A stretch of DNA of 64,000 nt from an uncultured Dorea sp. (GTDB lineage: Bacteria; Bacillota; Clostridia; Lachnospirales; Lachnospiraceae). Below the pieces are notes generated by a model. That model was not told the DNA's origin. It searched no databases and worked only from the letters and a program-made list of their open reading frames with translations. The stretch is from positions 1 to 64,000 of the forward strand of contig CAJUAM010000017.1 of assembly GCA_910584615.1 (NCBI GenBank), in the 5' to 3' direction. The translations under genes and the position numbers were made by a program. Shown here piece after piece: positions 57,938 through 64,000 of this stretch. The stretch's first letter is position 1. Each line of letters opens with the position of its first letter.

Positions 57938-59056
57938 ATGATTGTAATGGACTTGAAGATAGATAATTTTTTTGCTTTTAAAGATTTTCATATTAATATG
58001 TCATATCCAAAAAAAATTATTAATTCAAATATTGAGGGAGAATTTTTAAAAGGCAGGGAAAACTTTAGATATAAAAAAGTTAATATTTTAATGGGTGCTA
58101 ATGCTACAGGAAAAACTTCGATTGGTCAAATGCTCATGACAATCTTTAATTTTATAGAAAGAAAAGAGCCAGGAAGACTTAAAGAAAAAGTAAGTGACAA
58201 AAGTAATGTAGCTTCTTTTTCAATGGATTTTGTTGTTCATAGTTATAGGTTATATAGAATAGATGTAGCAATAATGAATAAAAAAAGAGATGGTGATAGT
58301 GAAGTAAAAGTTTGTACAAGGTTTGTAGAGATAAGTAAAAAGGATAGTTATGAAACATGTGCTAAAAGGATAGAGGAAATACCAATCTGTATGGAAGATG
58401 ATTTTGTTTCAGAATTGGAAAAGATTGAACATTTGGGTTGGATGTTTGCATATCCATCAGACTCAGATAGTGGAGCTGTCCAATGCTCGGAGAATAAGAA
58501 CTTTCCTACCATATTAGATCATACATTAAGGGCATTAGATCCGTCTATTAAAAAAGTAGAGAAATTGACAAAGGTTGATAATACTTATGTCATTCGTATG
58601 AATAGTCAAGATTTAATTATTCAAGATGGAGAAGTTATAAAAAACAGTATATTATCGAGCGGCACAAAATCTGGAATAGATGTTGCACATATGCTGTCTG
58701 CAATTTACGCAGGTGAATGTGGCTTCTATTATTGTGATGAGAAATTTTCGTATATACATACTGAAATAGAAAAAGCATTTTTGAGTATTATGATATATGG
58801 TTTAAAAAATGACGAACAACTATTTTTCACAACACATAATACAGACATTGTGGAGATGTCTTTACCTAAGCACACTTTTACATTTTTAAAAAAAGATATG
58901 AATGATGATTCTCAACCAATAAAATGTATAAGTGCATCAAGATATCTTAAAAGGAGCACTGATTCTTTGAAAAATGCAATTGATAATGATTTGTTCTCAG
59001 TTTCGCCAAACTTAGAGTTGATTTATGAAATTTCGAATTTAAAGAATAGTCAATGA
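57938..59056 (+). CDS. AAA-family ATPase, defence-type (AAA_15-like)
   Basis: A 372-residue SMC/OLD-like ATPase. Walker A 'GANATGKTS' lies near residue 45, a signature-like 'ILSSGTKSG' near 243, Walker B 'FYYCDE' near 264 and 'FFTTHNTDIVE' (H-switch) near 300. There is no fused nuclease. The gene is AT-rich and foreign to its neighbours, with its own promoter and GGGGAG site. With the TOPRIM-like gene 27 bases downstream it resembles ATPase/nuclease pairs of defence systems such as PARIS or RloAB, but no close family can be named from sequence alone. Confidence 0.75.
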   Translation: MIVMDLKIDNFFAFKDFHINMSYPKKIINSNIEGEFLKGRENFRYKKVNILMGANATGKTSIGQMLMTIFNFIERKEPGRLKEKVSDKSNVASFSMDFVVHSYRLYRIDVAIMNKKRDGDSEVKVCTRFVEISKKDSYETCAKRIEEIPICMEDDFVSELEKIEHLGWMFAYPSDSDSGAVQCSENKNFPTILDHTLRALDPSIKKVEKLTKVDNTYVIRMNSQDLIIQDGEVIKNSILSSGTKSGIDVAHMLSAIYAGECGFYYCDEKFSYIHTEIEKAFLSIMIYGLKNDEQLFFTTHNTDIVEMSLPKHTFTFLKKDMNDDSQPIKCISASRYLKRSTDSLKNAIDNDLFSVSPNLELIYEISNLKNSQ

Positions 59057-59083
59057 AAGTATTAGTACAGAAGAAGGTGTGAT

Positions 59084-59614
59084 ATGGGCAAGAGTAAATA
59101 TTATCATTATTTTGTCGAAGGGGCAGATGAAGAAAAAATTGTCAATTTATTAAAAACTGATATGCAACTAATACAGCCAGGGAAAGTTCATGTATTTAAT
59201 GCTATAGAACAGAAATTTACAAGACCAAGATTTATGTCGATGAAAGCTGGAACTACTATTGTACTGGTGTTTGATACAGATACACAAAAGATTTCGACAT
59301 TACTAGACAATATTAAATTCTTGAAGACAATAAAATCTATAGTAGATGTTTTATGCATAACACAAGTCCAAAATTTAGAAGACGAATTAAAACGTAGTTG
59401 CAACATAACTCATATTAAAGAGTTAACAGGAAGTAGTTCAAATAGTGATTTTAAGCGTGATTTACTTAAAGCAAGTAATTTGGATGATAAACTTACAAAG
59501 TTTGGATTTAATTTTGATAAATTTTGGGTTACTAATGATACGAGAATATTTAAAGAGATTAGGAATGAAGCATATAAAATTAAATTAAAAGAAAAGAAGA
59601 AACTTAAGAAGTAA
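59084..59614 (+). CDS. TOPRIM-like partner protein
   Basis: A 176-residue protein with 'YHYFVEGADEEKIVNLL' at residues 7-23, holding the TOPRIM glutamate, and 'VLVFDTDTQ' near 62, with the DxD of the metal site. The remainder ('VQNLEDELKRSCNI', 'SNSDFKRDLLKASNLDDKL') is helical, and the C-terminus is Lys-rich. TOPRIM domains cut or bind nucleic acids in OLD, topoisomerase and PARIS-type proteins. Length is shorter than DUF4435 AriB. It shares the transcript of the ATPase. Confidence 0.65.
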   Translation: MGKSKYYHYFVEGADEEKIVNLLKTDMQLIQPGKVHVFNAIEQKFTRPRFMSMKAGTTIVLVFDTDTQKISTLLDNIKFLKTIKSIVDVLCITQVQNLEDELKRSCNITHIKELTGSSSNSDFKRDLLKASNLDDKLTKFGFNFDKFWVTNDTRIFKEIRNEAYKIKLKEKKKLKK

Positions 59615-59630
59615 GCGCGTAAAGCATTAT

Positions 59631-59665
59631 TAAGGAGTATCTAGAATAATTCTGGGTACTCCTTA
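59631..59665. other. hairpin downstream of the cassette
   Basis: A perfect 9-bp stem (59631-59639 with 59657-59665) encloses a smaller AGAAT/ATTCT palindrome. No T tract follows. It lies between the cassette and the terminase, so it may end the transcript or be part of the packaging site. Confidence 0.45.
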
Positions 59666-59702
59666 TCTAATACGACATCGCACGAGAAGAGAGGTGGTGA
59701 GA

Positions 59703-60620
59703 TTGCCAAGAATACGAGATCCGAACAGAGACAGGGCATTTGATATTTATAAATCGCATAATGGAGAAATAGATCTTATCAAGATTGCAGATAAATTAAA
59801 AGTCTCTCCCGGGACTGTCCGTGGATGGAAATCTAAAGATAAATGGAAAGAGAAATTGAATGGAACGTTCCGAAAAAATACGGAACGTTCCAAAAGGAAA
59901 AAAGAAACAAAGAATGGGGCTGTTGAAGAAGAGGTTAATTCGGTCGTGGAAAATTCCGGATTAACCGCTAAACAACAGCTTTTTTGCTGTATTTATATCC
60001 GCTGTTTCAACGCCACAAAAGCATATCAAAAAGCCTATGGAGCAGATTATTATACAGCAATGTCAGCAGGCTCAAGGATGTTAAGAAATGTTAAGGTAAA
60101 AGAGGAAATCCAGAGGATGAAACAAAGTCATTTAAACCGTGAATTTTTAGAGGAATCAGACATCTTCCAAAAGTACATGGACATCGCTTTCGCCGACATT
60201 ACAGATTATGTACAATTTGGTCGCGAAAACGTCCCGGTCATGGGCCCGTATGGTCCGGTAGAAGTCAAGGATAAGGAAACGGGGGAAAAGAAACAGCTAA
60301 CAAGAGAAATCAATGTTATTAAATTCCGGGAGTCTTCTGAGGTGGACGGTACACTGATCAGTGAGATCAAACAGGGAAAAGATGGAGCTAGTATTAAACT
60401 AGCTGATCGAATGAAGGCTCTTGAGTGGCTGGCAGATCACATGGATCTTGCTACGGCAGAACAAAAGGCGAGAATAGAGCAGCTGAAAGCGAACACAGAA
60501 AGAATCCAGAGGGATTCCAACATAGAAGAGGATGAAGGAGTTGAGATATACAATGACGCGCAGGAAAAAGCAGGTGAGGATATCGGAGATCATCATTCCG
60601 AAGTATCTCCCGATATTTAA
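59703..60620 (+). CDS. terminase small subunit
   Basis: A 305-residue terminase small subunit. An N-terminal helix-turn-helix ('IKIADKLKVSPGTVRGWK', near residue 25) should bind the packaging site, followed by the Terminase_2-type 'LTAKQQLFCCIYIRCFNATK' near 92, an oligomerisation part and an acidic C-terminus ('NIEEDEGVEIYNDAQ'). TTG at 59703 is preferred, with AGAGGTGGTG upstream; GTG at 59694 or 59697 is possible. Its end overlaps the large subunit by about 68 bases. Confidence 0.88.
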   Translation: MPRIRDPNRDRAFDIYKSHNGEIDLIKIADKLKVSPGTVRGWKSKDKWKEKLNGTFRKNTERSKRKKETKNGAVEEEVNSVVENSGLTAKQQLFCCIYIRCFNATKAYQKAYGADYYTAMSAGSRMLRNVKVKEEIQRMKQSHLNREFLEESDIFQKYMDIAFADITDYVQFGRENVPVMGPYGPVEVKDKETGEKKQLTREINVIKFRESSEVDGTLISEIKQGKDGASIKLADRMKALEWLADHMDLATAEQKARIEQLKANTERIQRDSNIEEDEGVEIYNDAQEKAGEDIGDHHSEVSPDI

Positions 60621-61911
60621 TAATACAAAGGTTAAGCATATCATTCTGACCTCAGGACGTGCAGGGACAAAGTCGAGCTATGCGGCTATCCGCTCCAACT
60701 ATCAGATAGTAGCCGATTCGCATGGTTCCGTAGTAGTACTTAGGAAACATCACAATAAGCTGCGGAAAACAGTGTATAAAGAAATGCTCCGGGGAATTAA
60801 CCGGCTAAAGATACCGAAAAGCAAATTTCGAATCACGAAATCACCGATGGAGATCACCTATAAGAAATACGGTACTACGATATATTTCTCAGGTTCAGAT
60901 GGTATTGATGATACAAAGGGTATCATTGATGAAGACAAGCCGATCAAGCTTGTTATCATTGATGAGCTTACGGAGTTTTTTGAGGATGGTGAAGGAGAAG
61001 ACGAATTATCTAATATTGAGGCTACCTTCGTTCGTGGAAATAGCAGCGGTTTTCAAATGATCTATCTGTATAATTCGCCAAAGAATCCGAATGCACCAGT
61101 AAACCAATGGTGCAAGAAAATGGAAGAAAGAAAAGACTGCATCCATATTCACACTGATTACAAGGATGTGCCAGAGGAATGGCTTGGACGTGACCTTATA
61201 GAATCGGCAGAGGAAATGAAGAAAACTGACCCGAAACTGTACCGCTGGATTTGGCTCGGAGAGTCCATTGGTGTAGATGACCTGATCTACTATATGTTTA
61301 ATGCAGAGGTGCATATCTATGATCCGGAAACTTTCACAGAGGAATCCAAAGAAGCGATAGGAGAGATCGGTGTCGGTGTAGATTACGGGCAGCAGAACCC
61401 GACAGTGTTTGAAGCGTTTGGTATTGATTATGAAAAACAGTTATTCCGGGGGTTGAAGGAATATTATCATTCTGGACGTGAGTCCGGGAAACAGAAATCC
61501 CCTTCAGAATATGCCAAGGATATGAAACAGTTCTGTGATGAAATTGAAAAAGAGTATAAACGAGTAGTCAGCGCTATTTTTATAGACCCATCGGCAGCAG
61601 GACTGATCGAAGAAGTCAGAAGGCAGATACCGCATATTGATATCATTCCTGCAAGAAATGATGTAAAACTCGGAATCAGCCGTGTGCAGAAATTCTTGTC
61701 CTTCAACAGGATGACGGTCAGTATAGCACAAAAATGGCTGATTAAGGAGATGGGGTTATATCAGTATGATCCTAAGAGCATTGAGAAAGGGAAAGAAGAG
61801 CCAGTTAAGGTATCAGATCATGCAGAAGATGCCCTGCGGTATTTACTTGTTGGGATGTGGAGGCAGATTGTCTATATGCTGCCAGTGTCAGAAAGGGGTG
61901 ATGAGGATTGA
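60553..61911 (+). CDS. terminase large subunit
   Basis: A 452-residue packaging motor with nuclease. The ATPase has an altered Walker A 'TSGRAGTKSS' near residue 34 and Walker B 'LVIIDE' near 137; the C-terminal RNase H-like nuclease shows 'GVDYGQQNPT' near 275, 'FIDPSAAG' near 343 and 'DHAEDALRY' near 430. It is the PBSX/Terminase_3 type. The ATG at 60553 has AAGGAG 12 bases upstream; ATG at 60532 is in frame. Confidence 0.92.
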   Translation: MTRRKKQVRISEIIIPKYLPIFNNTKVKHIILTSGRAGTKSSYAAIRSNYQIVADSHGSVVVLRKHHNKLRKTVYKEMLRGINRLKIPKSKFRITKSPMEITYKKYGTTIYFSGSDGIDDTKGIIDEDKPIKLVIIDELTEFFEDGEGEDELSNIEATFVRGNSSGFQMIYLYNSPKNPNAPVNQWCKKMEERKDCIHIHTDYKDVPEEWLGRDLIESAEEMKKTDPKLYRWIWLGESIGVDDLIYYMFNAEVHIYDPETFTEESKEAIGEIGVGVDYGQQNPTVFEAFGIDYEKQLFRGLKEYYHSGRESGKQKSPSEYAKDMKQFCDEIEKEYKRVVSAIFIDPSAAGLIEEVRRQIPHIDIIPARNDVKLGISRVQKFLSFNRMTVSIAQKWLIKEMGLYQYDPKSIEKGKEEPVKVSDHAEDALRYLLVGMWRQIVYMLPVSERGDED

Positions 61912-63272
61912 TACAATATGAGAATATTCAGAAAGCGATGGGTGTTGAGATTGCAGTTTCGCTCTGCATGTCAAATGCTATTTACCGATGGAACAACATG
62001 TATACAAACCATGCCCCGTGGCTGAAAGACGGGGTAAAAAGTCTCAATCTTCCGGCAGCTATATGCACGGAGATGGCGCGGCTTGTGACAATAGAGTCCG
62101 AGGTCAGTGTTTCAGGAAGTGCTTGTGCCGATCTGATAGCAGGATACATGAAACCGTTCCTTGAAAAGCTGCCGGCTTATGTTGAATATGCCTGCAGTAC
62201 GGGCGGGATTATGTTCAAACCATATGTGTCAGACGGCAAAGTATTTATAGATGTAGCAAAAGCGGGATATTTTTATCCCGTAGAGTTCGACAGCGCAGGC
62301 GCTATAACAGGAGTAATTTTTCCAGAGTTCAAGAGGAAAGGGAAGAAACTATATACGAGGCTTGAGTACCATCAGCTTTCAGACGGTAGATATTTTGTCG
62401 TTAATAAAGCATTTGTGAGCAGGAAAGCCCAGATAAGAAACGATGACATCATTAATATCGGACAGGAAATCAGGCTGGAGGATGTGCCTGAATGGTCGGA
62501 CATTGATCCCTATGTTGAATTTAACAATGCTGACAGGACCCTGTTTTCCTACTTCAATATTCCAATAGCCAATAATACAGATCCGGATTCACCGCTTGGC
62601 GTATCGGTATATGCAAGGGCAGAGGATCAGATTGAGGATGCGGATAAGCAGTACGGCGCTGCTATGTGGGAATTTCGTTCTAAAGAAACAGCGGTTCAGG
62701 CGGCAAGGGAGTTTTTTAAGAAAGACAGACAGGGAAATACAGTTCTTCCGAAAGGAAAAGAGAGGCTTTATCATGATATGGGGGCAAATATTTCCGATAT
62801 CAACGGCAAGCCTTTTTTTAATGTGTATTCCCCAGAGATCCGCGATGTCAGCTTTTTCAATGGATATAACAGGATTATTCAGAAAGTCGAGTTCAACAGC
62901 GGACTTGCGTATGGGACATTGTCGGATCCGCAGACAGTGGATAAAACCGCAGAGGAGATCAAGGCAAGCAAGCAGCGCTCTTACGCTACTGTAAAGTCCA
63001 TACAGAACAGTCTGGAAAAAGCAATCCGGGTTCTGGTAGATGCAATAGACGCATGGATGGTAATTGAAGAGCTTGCACCATCAGGCACAGTGGATGTTTC
63101 TGTTTCATGGGATGATTCCTTAGTGACCGATAAGAAGACAGAGCGGGAGCAAGATATGCAGGATGTCTCTATTGGAGCAATGGATATAGCCGAATATCGC
63201 GCGAAATGGTATGGTGAGACAATTGAACAGGCAAGACGTAATCTTCCGGCGCAGAATACGGTAATGGAGTGA
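61908..63272 (+). CDS. phage portal protein
   Basis: A 454-residue portal protein starting at a TTG that overlaps the terminase stop. Portal proteins form the ring for DNA entry. Similarity to A118-like portals is suggested by 'NMYTNHAPWLKDG' near residue 30, 'STGGIMFKPYVSDGKVF' near 97 and 'SGLAYGTLSDPQTVDKTAEE' near 330, with an acidic/basic C-terminal helix. Its position between terminase and minor capsid gene supports the call. Confidence 0.9.
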   Translation: MIQYENIQKAMGVEIAVSLCMSNAIYRWNNMYTNHAPWLKDGVKSLNLPAAICTEMARLVTIESEVSVSGSACADLIAGYMKPFLEKLPAYVEYACSTGGIMFKPYVSDGKVFIDVAKAGYFYPVEFDSAGAITGVIFPEFKRKGKKLYTRLEYHQLSDGRYFVVNKAFVSRKAQIRNDDIINIGQEIRLEDVPEWSDIDPYVEFNNADRTLFSYFNIPIANNTDPDSPLGVSVYARAEDQIEDADKQYGAAMWEFRSKETAVQAAREFFKKDRQGNTVLPKGKERLYHDMGANISDINGKPFFNVYSPEIRDVSFFNGYNRIIQKVEFNSGLAYGTLSDPQTVDKTAEEIKASKQRSYATVKSIQNSLEKAIRVLVDAIDAWMVIEELAPSGTVDVSVSWDDSLVTDKKTEREQDMQDVSIGAMDIAEYRAKWYGETIEQARRNLPAQNTVME

Positions 63273-63276
63273 GCAT

Positions 63277-64000
63277 ATGGCAAAACCGGACATTGATAAG
63301 ATTTCGCTGAGGATGGACAACATCTGGAGGGCAGCAGGACTGAGAGTCATGCAGGATGTTGTGCGAAGAATTAAAAAGACCGGAAAGATCACTTCTACGG
63401 CAGATTATCAGATAAACCGCTTACTGGAATTAGGACAGTCTACAGAAGAGGTTGAGAGGACTTTGAAGGAAGCGCTCAATGCTACATATCCGGAAATGTT
63501 CGAACTGTACGATGAAGTGGCAAATTGGCAGTATGTACGCAATAGGGATGTTTACGAGCAGGTAAATGGGAAATTCATCCCTCCGGAAGAAAACGAATGG
63601 CTACAGAAAATGTCAGAAGCAGTGAAGAGACAGACAAAAGACGAGCTTGCGAATCTGGCCCAGTCCTATGGATTTACTATTATAATTGGCAGCAGGCGGG
63701 TATTTACTCCGTTCTCTATGTATTACCATCAGTACGTAGATTCGGCGATCATGGACATCATCAGCGGTGCATTCGACTATAATACGGTCATACGGCGGAC
63801 AGTCAAACAGATGACGAACAGCGGACTCCGAACAGTGGACTATGCAACCGGAAGGAGTAACCGGGTGGATGTGGCGGTCAGAAGGGCTGTTATGACAGGC
63901 GTTTCCCAGATAACTGAAAAAATCAATGAACGAACAGCAAAAGAGCTGGGAACGGATTACTTTGAGGTAGACTGGCATGCCAACAGCAGACCGTCGCATC
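63277..64000 (+). CDS. minor capsid protein (Phage_min_cap2-like), cut by window
   Basis: The first 241 residues are visible; the gene continues beyond the window. 'DYATGRSNRVDVAVRRAVMT' near residue 188 and 'EVDWHANSRPSH' at the visible end are features of the Phage_min_cap2 family, which follows the portal in A118-like phages. It starts 4 bases after the portal stop with GGAGTGAG. Its role in the head is structural. Confidence 0.82.
   Translation, partial: MAKPDIDKISLRMDNIWRAAGLRVMQDVVRRIKKTGKITSTADYQINRLLELGQSTEEVERTLKEALNATYPEMFELYDEVANWQYVRNRDVYEQVNGKFIPPEENEWLQKMSEAVKRQTKDELANLAQSYGFTIIIGSRRVFTPFSMYYHQYVDSAIMDIISGAFDYNTVIRRTVKQMTNSGLRTVDYATGRSNRVDVAVRRAVMTGVSQITEKINERTAKELGTDYFEVDWHANSRPSH

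Larger units (their letters stand above)
39503..64000. mobile_element. prophage, left part; right end outside window
   Basis: Serine recombinase, CI-type switch, replication genes, late regulator, terminase subunits, portal and minor capsid genes lie in the order of a temperate tailed phage. At least 24.5 kb are in view. The left boundary is the interrupted lipoprotein gene. Head completion, tail and lysis genes, and attR, lie beyond the window. Confidence 0.92.

Noticed and set aside
56862..59685. Two 15-base near repeats (56862-56876 and 59671-59685) that might bound the ATPase cassette
   Set aside because: They differ at 2 of 15 bases, and the left copy lies inside a coding gene far from the cassette edge. 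Too weak to call an insertion boundary.
39529..64000. Retron or diversity-generating element in the prophage
   Set aside because: No reverse transcriptase motif or template-variable repeat pair was found in any frame of the visible part.

Overview
The window looks like a chromosome segment of a low-to-mid GC Firmicute of class Clostridia, most likely a gut Lachnospiraceae. The reasons are PolC-type DNA polymerase, Rho and L31 next to DUF1385-prmC-prfA, a CarD-type regulator, a DUF4364 regulator beside a YhcC-type radical SAM gene, indolepyruvate:ferredoxin oxidoreductase with a phenylacetate-CoA ligase family gene, and strong AGGAGG ribosome binding sites. I cannot fix genus or species. No tRNA, rRNA or CRISPR array was recognised.

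Bases 1-39.5 kb are ordinary core chromosome. They hold translation and replication genes (holA, lepA, hemW, rho, rpmE, prmC, prfA, ispG, polC), amino acid and aromatic metabolism (two aminotransferases including hisC, DAHP synthase, iorAB, a phenylacetate-CoA ligase and an ACT protein), a PTS enzyme I, a cold shock protein, a CarD regulator with a roughly 200-base structured leader, and a few orphan proteins. Intrinsic terminators and sigma-A promoters divide the stretch into short operons.

At about 39.5 kb an NMT1-type substrate-binding lipoprotein gene is cut after roughly 95 codons. A large serine recombinase gene follows immediately. I read this as the attL side of a prophage that runs past the right edge of the window. 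Its left end (41-46 kb) is a lysogeny and accessory zone. It holds a candidate small RNA, a Uma2 protein, three leftward genes (a secreted CxxC-repeat protein, a lipoprotein and a zinc-ribbon protein) that share one copied promoter/leader block, remnants of small broken genes, two XRE regulators and a classical divergent CI-type switch. From 46.2 kb genes run rightward: small early genes, an HUH-type replication initiator behind a hairpin-rich gap, a degenerate RNase H fold protein, a NUMOD4/HNH protein, an SNF2 helicase-methyltransferase fusion, a HAD-type protein, a sigma factor and an ArpU-like late regulator. Packaging and capsid genes follow (terminase small and large subunits, portal, minor capsid protein cut by the window edge).

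The most interesting segment is 57.85-59.67 kb, between the late regulator and the terminase. An AT-rich two-gene cassette (AAA ATPase plus a small TOPRIM-like protein) has its own promoter, a terminator upstream and a hairpin downstream. It has the layout of an anti-phage defence module carried by the prophage and resembles ATPase/TOPRIM systems such as PARIS or RloAB only in architecture. Second is the shared-leader gene set at 41.7-45.1 kb, where a remnant of a divergent XRE gene next to one leader suggests that a regulator-leader unit has been duplicated.
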